A stretch of DNA of 64,000 nt from Ruegeria arenilitoris (GTDB lineage: Bacteria; Pseudomonadota; Alphaproteobacteria; Rhodobacterales; Rhodobacteraceae): the NCBI RefSeq assembly GCF_013030985.1, contig NZ_WPYP01000001.1, positions 372,001 to 436,000 on the forward strand, written 5' to 3'. A program made the translations under genes and the position numbers. The notes beneath the pieces were generated by a model. That model made no database searches, was not told the DNA's origin, and saw nothing but the letters and a program-made list of their open reading frames with translations. Shown here one piece after another: positions 8,788 through 16,709 of this stretch. Within the stretch, counting starts at the first letter, position 1. Each line of letters begins with the position of its first letter.

Positions 8788-9567
8788 ATGTCAGACACGC
8801 GAATAAATACCGAAACCGCTCGTCGCCCCTATGTGCTGGTCGCGCCGAATGGAGCGCGGCGAGGGCGGTCGGATCATCCCGGATTGCCCGTTTCAATTGA
8901 TCAGATCGTGGACGCTGCGCGCGCCTGTTTTGAGGCCGGGGCGCACGGGTTGCATTTGCATATTCGCGACAAGCAGGGGCAGCACGCGCTGGACGCGGGC
9001 CAATACCTTGAAACGATGGCCGAGCTGCGCCGGGTCGTTCCAGAGATGGACATCCAGATCACGACCGAGGCTGCGGGTCTGTTCGAAGTGCCTGCGCAGT
9101 TGGCATGTCTGGAACAGGTGCGGCCGGATTGGGCCTCGATATCCGTCCGGGAAATCGCGCGGGCACCCGAGCTGGCGCCGCATGTCTATGGGCTGTGTGC
9201 CGAGCAGGGGACGCGGGTTCAGCATATCCTGTATGACGCGGATGACGCTGCCTTGCTGAAGCAATGGCAAAAGGCTGGAATTGTGCGGGACGGTCAGGTG
9301 GACCGCCTTTTAGTTCTGGGGCGGTATACGTCCGGCCAGCAGTCCGCGCCGAAGGACTTGGATCAGTTTCCGGTGGATACATCACCATGGATGGTTTGCG
9401 CCTTTGGTGCGCAGGAACATGCTTGTTTGGCTTACGCGGCCCAGCAGGGAGGAGACGTTCGGGTAGGCTTTGAAAACAGCCTGACCGACCAAACCGGAAA
9501 TCAATGGAAAGACAATGCCGCGTCGGTGTCGGCGCTTATTGCCATGTTGGAAGGGGCAGTTGAATGA
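8788..9567 (+). CDS. Beta-keto acid cleavage enzyme (BKACE, DUF849) family protein
   Basis: A 259-residue TIM-barrel metalloenzyme. Known members condense a beta-keto acid with acetyl-CoA to give acetoacetate and a new acyl-CoA. Zn ligands are visible as HLHIRD (two His near residue 54) and the Glu of RVGFEN near the C-terminus; the N-terminal APNGARRGRSDHPGLPV string marks a DUF849 subgroup. The residue after the metal Glu is Asn where 3-keto-5-aminohexanoate cleavage enzyme has Asp (recalled), so the substrate may differ. I chose ATG 8788 for AGAGG 7 nt upstream; ATG 8782 or 8761 are alternatives. Its stop overlaps the aminotransferase start by 4 bp. Confidence 0.85.
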   Translation: MSDTRINTETARRPYVLVAPNGARRGRSDHPGLPVSIDQIVDAARACFEAGAHGLHLHIRDKQGQHALDAGQYLETMAELRRVVPEMDIQITTEAAGLFEVPAQLACLEQVRPDWASISVREIARAPELAPHVYGLCAEQGTRVQHILYDADDAALLKQWQKAGIVRDGQVDRLLVLGRYTSGQQSAPKDLDQFPVDTSPWMVCAFGAQEHACLAYAAQQGGDVRVGFENSLTDQTGNQWKDNAASVSALIAMLEGAVE

Positions 9568-10880
9568 GTCACGTATTCCCACGCCACACGAAGTCAGACC
9601 TGCCCATCGCCGCAGGGGGGGACGGGTGCTATCTGATCGATACGCAGGGCCGTCGTTACCTGGACTGCGGAGATGCCGCAGTGTCCTGTCTGGGCCATTC
9701 AAATCCGGCCGTGATCCGGGCGGTGCAGGAGCAGGTGGAGAAGATCGCCTTTGCCCATACTGGTTTCATGACCTCGGAACCGGCCGAGGCGCTGGCGGAT
9801 CTGCTGGTCGAGCACGCTCCGGGCGATCTGAATAGTGTGTATTTTGTTTCGGGCGGGTCCGAGGCGACCGAGGCGGCGATCAAACTTGCACGGCAGTATT
9901 ATCTGGAGATCGGCCAGCCCGAGCGGCGACATGTGATTGCCCGGCGGCAAAGCTATCACGGCAATACCTTGGGCGCCCTGTCGGCCGGTGGGAACGCGTG
10001 GCGACGTGCGCAATTTGCTCCGATGCTGATCGACATGACCCATATCGCGCCTTGCTATGAATATGCCGAGAAATCGGAAGGCGAGAGCAGCCATGACTAC
10101 GGTCAGCGTGTCGCCAACGAGCTGGAGGCTGAAATCCTGCGGCTAGGTCCCGAGACCGTGATGGCCTTCATGGCCGAACCGGTCGTGGGGGCGACACTGG
10201 GCGCGGTGCCTGCGGTCGAGGGGTATTTCAAACGCATCCGCGAGATCTGCGATCAGTACGGCGTGCTGCTGATTCTGGATGAGGTGATGTGCGGCATGGG
10301 TCGGACTGGTCATCTGTTTGCCTGCGATCATGACCGTGTCGCCCCGGATATCCTGTGCATCGCCAAAGGGTTGGGGGCTGGATATCAGCCGATCGGGGCG
10401 ATGATGTGTACCGGGAGGATTTACGATGCGATCCGCGACGGGTCCGGGTTCTTTCAGCACGGCCACACTTACATTGGGCATCCGGTCGCTACGGCGGCGG
10501 CGCTGGCCGTTATCCGCGAACTGACCGGGCGTGATTTGCCTGCAAGGGCAGGTGTCATGGGGGAGAAACTGCAATCGGCACTTGAGGCCGCGTTGGGACA
10601 ACATCCCAACGTTGGGGATGTTCGGGGTCGTGGCTTGTTCCGGGGCATTGAGCTGGTAGCGGATCGCGACAGCAAAACACCGTTCGACCCAGCGCTCGGC
10701 GTGGCAGGTAAGATCAAGAAGGCTGCGCTGGCCGAAGGTCTGATCTGTTACCCGATGTCAGGCACTCGCGACGGACGGATGGGCGATCACATCCTGCTGG
10801 CACCGCCGTTCATCATCGAAGAGGCACAGATTGACGAGTTGGTCGGCAAGCTGAGCAAGGCAATATCAGCGGTGATCTGA
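9564..10880 (+). CDS. Class III PLP-dependent aminotransferase
   Basis: A 438-residue fold-type I aminotransferase. The PLP lysine is K268 in IAKGLGAGYQPIG, preceded by the LILDEVMCGMGRTG motif with the PLP-binding Asp; GSEATEAAIKLA is the phosphate-binding region. Class III enzymes act on omega- and beta-amino groups such as beta-alanine, GABA, taurine, diamines and ornithine. Translational coupling (ATGA) to a beta-keto acid cleavage enzyme suggests that the aminotransferase supplies the keto acid, pointing to a beta-amino acid donor. The exact substrate cannot be read from sequence. Confidence 0.9.
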   Translation: MSHVFPRHTKSDLPIAAGGDGCYLIDTQGRRYLDCGDAAVSCLGHSNPAVIRAVQEQVEKIAFAHTGFMTSEPAEALADLLVEHAPGDLNSVYFVSGGSEATEAAIKLARQYYLEIGQPERRHVIARRQSYHGNTLGALSAGGNAWRRAQFAPMLIDMTHIAPCYEYAEKSEGESSHDYGQRVANELEAEILRLGPETVMAFMAEPVVGATLGAVPAVEGYFKRIREICDQYGVLLILDEVMCGMGRTGHLFACDHDRVAPDILCIAKGLGAGYQPIGAMMCTGRIYDAIRDGSGFFQHGHTYIGHPVATAAALAVIRELTGRDLPARAGVMGEKLQSALEAALGQHPNVGDVRGRGLFRGIELVADRDSKTPFDPALGVAGKIKKAALAEGLICYPMSGTRDGRMGDHILLAPPFIIEEAQIDELVGKLSKAISAVI

Positions 10881-10894
10881 CGGCTGAAAAAAGA

Positions 10895-10920
10895 AAAGCC
10901 CCCTCGGATGAGGGGGCTTT
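10895..10920. terminator. Bidirectional rho-independent terminator
   Basis: AAAGCCCCCTC-GGAT-GAGGGGGCTTT is an 11-bp perfect stem with A and T tracts on both sides. It separates the aminotransferase gene from convergent infC and could end both transcripts. Confidence 0.9.
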
Positions 10921-10942
10921 GAATTCCCGGTCGGCTAAGACC

Positions 10943-11491
10943 TTACTTCTGCGGCAGAGGCCCGATCATCATGATCATCTGACGGCCTTCCATCTTGGGC
11001 ATGTTTTCGATCTTACCCAGATCCTTTACGTCCTCGGCTACACGTTCCAGCAGCTCGCGGCCCAGATTCTGGTGCGCCATCTCGCGACCGCGGAAGCGCA
11101 GGGTAACTTTAACCTTGTCACCGTTTTCCAAAAACTTGAACACGTTCCGCATTTTGACGTCATAGTCATGGGTGTCGGTGTTGGGTCGGAATTTGACCTC
11201 TTTCACTTCAATGATTTTTTGCTTCTTGCGGGCTTCGCTTTCACGTTTCTGCTGTTCGTATTTGAACTTGCCGAAATCCATGATCTTGCAGACGGGCGGG
11301 TTCGCATTAGGCGAGATTTCAACCAAATCAAGTCCGACATCGGCGGCCATCTGCATTGCTTTGGCGGGATGAACCACCCCGACGTTTTCACCTTCGGCGC
11401 CGATCAGGCGAATTTCGGGGGCACGGATCTTTTCATTGACGCGCGGGCCGGTGTCTCTCTGCGGCGGCGCGTTGTGAGGTCTGCGGGCTAT
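10943..11491 (-). CDS. infC: Translation initiation factor IF-3, AUA start
   Basis: IF-3 binds the 30S subunit and checks start-codon/initiator-tRNA pairing. The first in-frame ATG (11363-11377 region) would cut off the conserved N-terminus; upstream the frame continues with [19 protein letters not shown], the normal alphaproteobacterial beginning, with codon ATA at 11491-11489 and AAAGGA 8 nt before it. That gives 182 residues, the family length. A non-canonical start is the classic device by which IF-3 represses its own translation. The N-domain ([15 protein letters not shown]), basic linker ([16 protein letters not shown]) and C-domain ([18 protein letters not shown]) are all present. Confidence 0.95.
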   Translation of the reverse strand: MARRPHNAPPQRDTGPRVNEKIRAPEIRLIGAEGENVGVVHPAKAMQMAADVGLDLVEISPNANPPVCKIMDFGKFKYEQQKRESEARKKQKIIEVKEVKFRPNTDTHDYDVKMRNVFKFLENGDKVKVTLRFRGREMAHQNLGRELLERVAEDVKDLGKIENMPKMEGRQMIMMIGPLPQK

Positions 11492-11611
11492 GGGTTCATT
11501 CCTTTGATGATTGCAGAATTTCGAGCCCGGAATTTAGACTGCTGCGCGTCTTGATTCAAGCGCCAACCTTGCCGAAAGACCTCAATAAATCAGGTTTAAC
11601 AGCGGGTTTAT

Positions 11612-11643
11612 GCGCGGGCCATGGTCAATCCAGCGGCCCGCGC
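11612..11643 (-). terminator. Hairpin downstream of fpr
   Basis: GCGCGGGCC and GGCCCGCGC form a 9-bp perfect stem around a 14-base loop, starting 8 bp after the fpr stop. There is no clear U-run on the minus strand, so it may stabilise the mRNA 3' end rather than terminate by itself. Confidence 0.45.
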
Positions 11644-11650
11644 GATAGGA

Positions 11651-12484
11651 TCAGCCGACAAAGGCCTTTTCGATCACGAATTCCTTGGGCTCGGAATTGG
11701 CGCCTTCGCGCAGGCCGAACTCTTCCAGAATTGCCTTGATGTCCAGGTTGAAGGCCAGCGACCCGCAAACCATGGCGCGGTCGGTTTCCGGCTGGATGCC
11801 GCCCTCGATGCCCAGATCGGAAAACACGGTGCCGTCTTTCAGCAGGTTTGTGATGCGGCCCATCTTGGGGCTCTCTTCCCGCGTGGTGGTCGGGTAGTAA
11901 CGGATCTTGTCCGCAAACCCTTCGCCAATCAGCTCGGCCAACATCTCGTCCTGACGGATGCTCTCGATCAGCTGACGGCCATACTCCAGCTCTGCCACTT
12001 CGCGGCAGGTATGGGTGATGATGACTTCGTCATAGTCCTCATAGGTCTGCGGTTCGCGCAGCAGCGAGGCGAACGGCGCAAAGCCGGTGCCGGTGGCAAA
12101 GAACCACAGACGCTTGCCGGGCAGCAGGGCGTCGTGGACCAGCGTGCCAACGGGCTTGGGACGCAGGATGATCTGGTCACCCGCCTTGATGTGTTGCAGT
12201 TTCGAGGTCAGCGGACCGTCCTGCACCTTGATCGAATAGAACTCCAGCTCTTCGTCCCAGGACGGCGAGGCAATCGAATAGGCGCGCAGCAAGGGTTTGC
12301 CATTGTCGCCCAGCAGGCCGATCATCACGAACTCGCCCGAGCGGAACCGCAGCGAGGCAGGGCGCGACACCTTGAAGGAAAACAGGCTGTCGGTCCAGTG
12401 TTTGACGTCCGTTACGGTTTGGGCGTCCGGCAGAACGGGGGCCTTTACGGCGGTAGCTTCGGTCACGGGCTTCATCTCTGTCAT
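11651..12484 (-). CDS. fpr: Ferredoxin/flavodoxin--NADP+ reductase
   Basis: A 277-residue bacterial-type FNR. The FAD-binding beta-barrel has the RAYSIASP motif; the NADP domain has GTGFAPFASLLR and the protein ends in FVIEKAFVG, where subclass I bacterial FNRs carry a short tail closing on the flavin. It exchanges electrons between NADPH and ferredoxin or flavodoxin in the cytoplasm. It lies directly downstream of the sulfite reduction operon on the same strand but behind a terminator-like hairpin, so it may supply reduced ferredoxin to the sulfite reductase while having its own promoter. Confidence 0.93.
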   Translation of the reverse strand: MTEMKPVTEATAVKAPVLPDAQTVTDVKHWTDSLFSFKVSRPASLRFRSGEFVMIGLLGDNGKPLLRAYSIASPSWDEELEFYSIKVQDGPLTSKLQHIKAGDQIILRPKPVGTLVHDALLPGKRLWFFATGTGFAPFASLLREPQTYEDYDEVIITHTCREVAELEYGRQLIESIRQDEMLAELIGEGFADKIRYYPTTTREESPKMGRITNLLKDGTVFSDLGIEGGIQPETDRAMVCGSLAFNLDIKAILEEFGLREGANSEPKEFVIEKAFVG

Positions 12485-12540
12485 CGTTTCACTGCCGGTC
12501 TGCTAAACCGACATCTCCGTTTAAGCTTTGATCCACATCA

Positions 12541-12566
12541 GGAAAAGGGGCAGATTGCCCCTTTCC
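12541..12566 (-). terminator. Terminator after the sulfite-reduction operon
   Basis: AAAGGGGCA-GAT-TGCCCCTTT with flanking GGAA/TTCC makes a strong stem between the DUF934 gene stop and fpr. It probably separates the two transcripts. Confidence 0.7.
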
Positions 12567-12592
12567 TTAATTTAAGCTGGCTGTTGGCGGTC

Positions 12593-13000
12593 TTAGCCGC
12601 GCAGGCGGGCCTGATAGCTGTGGTCTTTCCAGTTGGCGCGGGCCAGCCACTGATCTTCGGGTTGACGGGCGGCCAGAGCGTCGTCGATCTCGACTTCGTC
12701 AAATCCGCTGCGGCGCGCCATGGCATATTGATCAGCCAGAACATGCCCTTTGGCGCGCAAGCGGCCAGTATAACCTTTCAGGCGCAGTACACGTGCGATT
12801 GTAAAGCCACGACCATCGGCTGAGGACGGAAAGTCCACGCGCACCATCTGTGCGCTGCCCAGGCGGTCAATCAGCTCATCCGGGTCAATGTCCGAGGCCA
12901 CATCCAGCGCGACCACATCATTGGCCGCGTCTTCCAGGGTGACAAACCCGTCGGTCCAGTCATCGGGGGCAAACCCCGTATCCGATACGATTACGTTCAT
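12593..13000 (-). CDS. DUF934 protein of the sulfite-reduction operon
   Basis: A 135-residue cytoplasmic protein of the DUF934 family, conserved beside cysH and the ferredoxin-type sulfite reductase in many proteobacteria; no biochemical role is known to me. The core 'VRVDFPSSADGRGFTIARVLR...GYTGRLRAKGHVLADQ' is typical. The start at 13000 is set by GGAGAG 7 nt upstream and an ATGA overlap with the cysH stop, so it is translated with cysH. Operon position argues for a part in sulfite reduction or APS/PAPS handling. Confidence 0.85.
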   Translation of the reverse strand: MNVIVSDTGFAPDDWTDGFVTLEDAANDVVALDVASDIDPDELIDRLGSAQMVRVDFPSSADGRGFTIARVLRLKGYTGRLRAKGHVLADQYAMARRSGFDEVEIDDALAARQPEDQWLARANWKDHSYQARLRG

Positions 13001-13758
13001 GTTTTCTCTCCGGCGCGCACCATCTTGCCATCGACAAAATGGATGCCGCATTCTTCTTTGTTCTGATCGCGCCAGCGTCCGGCACGGGGGTCTTCGCCCT
13101 CTTTGACCGGCGAGGTGCAGGGCGCACAGCCGATCGAAGGGTATCCTTTGGCCACCAGCGGGTGCCGGGGCAAGTTGTTTTCGTCCATATAGGCGCGCAC
13201 GTCCTCGGGCGCCCAATGGGCCAGCGGGTTGACCTTGATCCGGCCTGTGCCGTCCTCGACCTCGAAGAACTCGAGCGCGGCGCGGGTGCCGGACTGGAAC
13301 CGTTTGCGGCCGGTGATCCAGCCATCATACCCCATCAGTGCCCGCTGCAGCGGGAAGGTCTTGCGCAGGTTGCAGCACGCATCCATGTCCCGCAAACGCA
13401 ACGCGCCATAAGGGTCGTCGCGCTGAACGTCCTCGTCCTCGGCGCGGAGGACGTGGACGTTCTTCAGGCCCAGACGTTCGCTCACCTCTTGCTGGTATTC
13501 CAACGTTTCGGTGAACAGCATCTGAGTGTCCACGAACAGCACCGGGGTCATCTTGTTGACCACCGCCGCCATGTGCAGCAACACCACCGATTCCGCACCA
13601 AAGCTCGAAACCAGCGCAAGCTCGTCAATCTCCTCCAAAGCGCCATGCATGACGTCATGGGCGCTGTGGTGGCGGAACTGGGCGTTCAGCGCTTCGACCC
13701 TTTCGGTCAATTCGCTTCGGTCTTTACCCAGTTCCGTCTGGATCAGGTCAAGCGGCAT
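12997..13758 (-). CDS. cysH: APS-type (phospho)adenylyl-sulfate reductase
   Basis: A 253-residue reductase that reduces activated sulfate to sulfite with thioredoxin. The Cys-Cys pair in DACCNLRK and the Cys pair in GCAPC would ligate a [4Fe-4S] cluster, a mark of the APS-using assimilatory type; ECGIH holds the catalytic Cys. The PP-loop core contains 'LALVSSFGAESVVLLH'. Length is normal. The start lies inside the end of the sulfite reductase gene (11-bp overlap) and the stop overlaps the DUF934 start, giving a compact cysG-DUF2849-sir-cysH-DUF934 operon. Confidence 0.93.
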   Translation of the reverse strand: MPLDLIQTELGKDRSELTERVEALNAQFRHHSAHDVMHGALEEIDELALVSSFGAESVVLLHMAAVVNKMTPVLFVDTQMLFTETLEYQQEVSERLGLKNVHVLRAEDEDVQRDDPYGALRLRDMDACCNLRKTFPLQRALMGYDGWITGRKRFQSGTRAALEFFEVEDGTGRIKVNPLAHWAPEDVRAYMDENNLPRHPLVAKGYPSIGCAPCTSPVKEGEDPRAGRWRDQNKEECGIHFVDGKMVRAGEKT

Positions 13759-15412
13759 TAGCCTGCGCCTCGGGGTAGAGCGCCGCCTTGAACGGCGCCA
13801 TGCCTACCCGACGATAGGTCTGCAGGAAAGTTTCCTCGCTGCTTTCGCGTTGCTCCAGATAGGTGTCGACGATGCGCTCAACGGCAGGCACGATCTCGTC
13901 ATAGGCAAAGCCGGGACCAGTGCGGTCGCCAATGGCCGCGTTCTCGGTGCCGTCTCCACCCAGAGTGATCTGGTAGTTTTCGACACCTGCGCGATCCAGA
14001 CCCAGGATGCCGATATGACCCACGTGGTGGTGACCACATGCGTTGATGCAGCCCGAGATCTTGATCTTCAGGTGACCGATATCATGCTCCAGCTTCAGGT
14101 CTTCGAAGCGGGTCGCGATTTCCTGCGCAACAGGGATCGAGCGTGCTGTGGCCAGCGCGCAGTAGTCCATGCCGGGGCAGGCGATGATGTCGCTGATCAG
14201 ACCGATATTGGCGGTCGCCAGCTCGTATTTCTTCAGCTTCGCATGGATCGCGGGCAGGTCCGATTTGTGAACATGCGGCAGGATCACGTTCTGCTCATGG
14301 CTGATGCGCAGCTCGTCATAGGCGAACTCTTCGGCCAGATCGGCCATCACGCGCATCTGTTCAGCAGTCGCATCACCCGGTGTCGCACCGTGTTTCTTGA
14401 TCGAGATCGTGACGATCGCGTGGTCCGCGTTCTTGTGCGGTGCGATGTTGGTGTCGACCCACGACCGGAAGACCGGGTCGCTGGTATAGGCGCTCTCGAA
14501 CGAGGCAACCGAGCCTTCGCGGAAGGCAGGTGCCGCGAAGTGGGCCTTGATCTCTTCCAGCAGGTTCATGTCGGCACCCTTGAACTGCGGGCGAACCTGC
14601 AAGAAGCGCTCGTTAACCTTCGCGCGGATGGTGTCGATGCCGTTTTCGTGCACGGTGATCTTGATACGCGCTTTGTACTTGTTGTCGCGGCGGCCGATCT
14701 GGTTCCACACGGAAACGGTGGCTTCCAGGTAGGCCAGCAGATCGTCAAATGCGACAAATTCGGACAGCTCTTTACCGATCATCGGGGTACGGCCCAGACC
14801 GCCACCCACGATAACGCGGGCACCCAGAACGCCGTCACGCTCGACCAGTTGCAGGCCGATATCGTGCGCCTTGATCACGGCGCGGTCGTTTTCCGAACCG
14901 GTGATGGCGATCTTGAACTTACGCGGCATGAACTGAAATTCCGGGTGGTCGGTCGACCACTGGCGCAGCAGTTCGGCATAGGGCCGGGGGTCGGCGACCT
15001 CATCCGCGGCTGCACCGGCGAAATGGTCGGCGGTAACGTTGCGGATAGTGTTGCCCGAGGTCTGGATGGCGTGCATCCCAACTTCGGCCAGCGCGTCCAG
15101 CATATCAGGTACGTCGTTCAGTTTCGGCCAGTTGTACTGGATGTTCTGGCGGGTGGTGAAGTGGCCATAGCCCTTGTCCCACTTTTCAGCCAGCAGGGCC
15201 AGTTGGCGCATCTGCGCGCTGGACAGGGTGCCATAGGGGATGGCGACCCGCAGCATGTAAGCATGCAGCTGCAGATACAGGCCATTCATCAGGCGCAGGG
15301 GCTTGAATTCGTCTTCGGTCAGCGAGCCGTCAATGCGGCGCTCGACCTGCGCGCGGAACTGCGCGTTACGTTCTGCCAAAAATGCTGTGTCGAACTCGGA
15401 GTAGCGATACAT
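13748..15412 (-). CDS. Ferredoxin-type nitrite/sulfite reductase hemoprotein
   Basis: A 554-residue siroheme-[4Fe-4S] reductase. The cluster/siroheme ligands are the C-x5-C of CPGMDYC and the C-x3-C of GCINACGHHH. The N-terminal ferrodoxin-like half-domains begin with 'GHFTTRQNIQYNW', the substrate-binding Arg region. Neighbours (siroheme methyltransferase, cysH, no nitrate genes) favour sulfite over nitrite as substrate. It would take six electrons from ferredoxin, possibly through fpr nearby. The symbol cysI or sir is a matter of convention, so I leave it blank. Confidence 0.9.
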   Translation of the reverse strand: MYRYSEFDTAFLAERNAQFRAQVERRIDGSLTEDEFKPLRLMNGLYLQLHAYMLRVAIPYGTLSSAQMRQLALLAEKWDKGYGHFTTRQNIQYNWPKLNDVPDMLDALAEVGMHAIQTSGNTIRNVTADHFAGAAADEVADPRPYAELLRQWSTDHPEFQFMPRKFKIAITGSENDRAVIKAHDIGLQLVERDGVLGARVIVGGGLGRTPMIGKELSEFVAFDDLLAYLEATVSVWNQIGRRDNKYKARIKITVHENGIDTIRAKVNERFLQVRPQFKGADMNLLEEIKAHFAAPAFREGSVASFESAYTSDPVFRSWVDTNIAPHKNADHAIVTISIKKHGATPGDATAEQMRVMADLAEEFAYDELRISHEQNVILPHVHKSDLPAIHAKLKKYELATANIGLISDIIACPGMDYCALATARSIPVAQEIATRFEDLKLEHDIGHLKIKISGCINACGHHHVGHIGILGLDRAGVENYQITLGGDGTENAAIGDRTGPGFAYDEIVPAVERIVDTYLEQRESSEETFLQTYRRVGMAPFKAALYPEAQANAA

Positions 15413-15477
15413 GATTAGCTGTCCTTGATTGCAGCCCCGAACCTTGGGGCCATGAAGGGGAGAGAGAGGGCCAGAGG

Positions 15478-15792
15478 TCAGGCCCGGGGCTGCGTTGCTG
15501 TTTCCTGCTTGCCATGGGCATAGTTCGAGGGTCCGGTGCGGCGGAAGTCCTCGCGGAAATGGGTGGGTTCGGGGCCGTTGTCGCCTGCGATGGCATCGGC
15601 CAGATAAGCACCGACGATCTTGCTGGCCTGACGGGTGGCGTCCAGCAGACGGACCTGCGCATGGGCTTCATCCGTGATCAGCTCGGCATCGGACAGCTCA
15701 CGCGACCAGCGGTCGTCTTCGGTCAGGTAAATAACGTCGCCTTCCAGCAGGTCGTTTGCGGTGACCACTTTGGGGGTAAAAGCGCGGGCCAT
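15478..15792 (-). CDS. DUF2849 small protein of the sulfite-reduction operon
   Basis: A 104-residue protein of the DUF2849 family (KVVTANDLLEGDVIYL start; basic/aromatic tail 'FREDFRRTGPSNYAHGKQE'). It begins within the stop of the cobA/cysG gene (ATGA) and precedes the sulfite reductase by 65 bp, an order conserved in alphaproteobacteria. No catalytic motif is visible. It may be an accessory or electron-transfer partner of the sulfite reductase; this is inference from position only. Confidence 0.82.
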   Translation of the reverse strand: MARAFTPKVVTANDLLEGDVIYLTEDDRWSRELSDAELITDEAHAQVRLLDATRQASKIVGAYLADAIAGDNGPEPTHFREDFRRTGPSNYAHGKQETATQPRA

Positions 15793-16568
15793 CAGGCGTG
15801 CTCCTTCTTGAATTCGGTCAGGGCCTTGGCCGCTTGGCGCGGGGCGAGGCCGTAAAAGGTCAGGGTGGGGCCGTCCATTTCGGCGGCGTTCAGATCGGTG
15901 GGCAACTGATCCAGCGTCGTGGCCAGAATGCGTTGATCGGGGCGTGAGGCGTTTTCCACCAGCGTCACCGGCGTTTCGCGGTCGGCGCCGTGCATGATCA
16001 GGCGGCCCTGAATGAAACGGGCGGATTTCTTGCCCATATAGATCGCCGCGACAGAACCCGTACGCGCCAGCGCGGTCCAGTCGTGATCAGCAAAGCCCTT
16101 CATGTCGTGACCGGTCAGAAACCGCACCGAGGAATTGCGGCCGCGGCGCGTCAGGCTTTGGCCGATCCCTGCAACCGCTGCTGATGCAGCGGTGATGCCG
16201 GGAACGATCTGCCACGAGATGCCTGCAGCCTCGACCGCTTCGATCTCTTCATCCAGGCGGCCAAAGACGGTTGGGTCGCCGGATTTCAGGCGCACGACGT
16301 GGTGGCCTTTCACGGCATAGTCGACCAGCAGCGCGTCAATGTCTTCCTGTTTCCACGAGGGACCAAAGCCCGCCTTGCCAACATCAACCAGAACTGCGGA
16401 CTTGCCCGCCAGTTCCAGAACTTCGGCACTGATCAGGCGATCATGCAGAACGACGTCAGCGCGCTCGAAGGCATTCAGCGCCTTGAGCGTCAGCAATTCC
16501 GGATCGCCCGGACCCGCGCCGACAAAGTCGACGTGTCCTGTGCCATCATATGAATGCGTAAGCTGCAT
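15792..16568 (-). CDS. cobA: Uroporphyrinogen-III C-methyltransferase
   Basis: A 258-residue SAM-dependent methyltransferase making precorrin-2, the first step to siroheme for the adjacent sulfite reductase (and to cobalamin). Motifs: VDFVGAGPGDPELLTL at the N-terminus, VRLKSGDPTVFGR and the 'PGITAASAAVAGIG' loop. It is the single-domain SUMT form and lacks the CysG dehydrogenase/ferrochelatase domain, which must be encoded elsewhere. ATG 16568 gives the standard start. It is the first gene of the operon, and the Lrp-type regulator is divergent. Confidence 0.92.
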   Translation of the reverse strand: MQLTHSYDGTGHVDFVGAGPGDPELLTLKALNAFERADVVLHDRLISAEVLELAGKSAVLVDVGKAGFGPSWKQEDIDALLVDYAVKGHHVVRLKSGDPTVFGRLDEEIEAVEAAGISWQIVPGITAASAAVAGIGQSLTRRGRNSSVRFLTGHDMKGFADHDWTALARTGSVAAIYMGKKSARFIQGRLIMHGADRETPVTLVENASRPDQRILATTLDQLPTDLNAAEMDGPTLTFYGLAPRQAAKALTEFKKEHA

Positions 16569-16605
16569 GTGTTGTTCCGCTTGGTTTGACTTGACCTGCA
16601 ATATA

Positions 16606-16616
16606 GGAAATATTCC
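16606..16616. promoter_or_regulatory. Candidate operator between cobA and the Lrp gene
   Basis: GGAA-ATA-TTCC is a small perfect inverted repeat in the 141-bp divergent spacer; a second, GAAC-AAAC-GTTC, lies at 16647-16658. Either could be bound by the Lrp-type protein; this is positional inference. Confidence 0.3.
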
Positions 16617-16709
16617 CGGTATTACGCTATATAGGCGCTTAAATAAGAACAAACGTTCCGTAGGCGCCCGGATCTGGGACGTGAGTTTTGAAACGAAGGG
16701 AAAAATGGA

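Noticed and set aside
13526..15418. 630-codon open frame antisense to the sulfite reductase and cysH
   Set aside because: It mirrors the codon structure of two clear genes, has no ribosome site or domain, and GC-rich third positions create such antisense frames.
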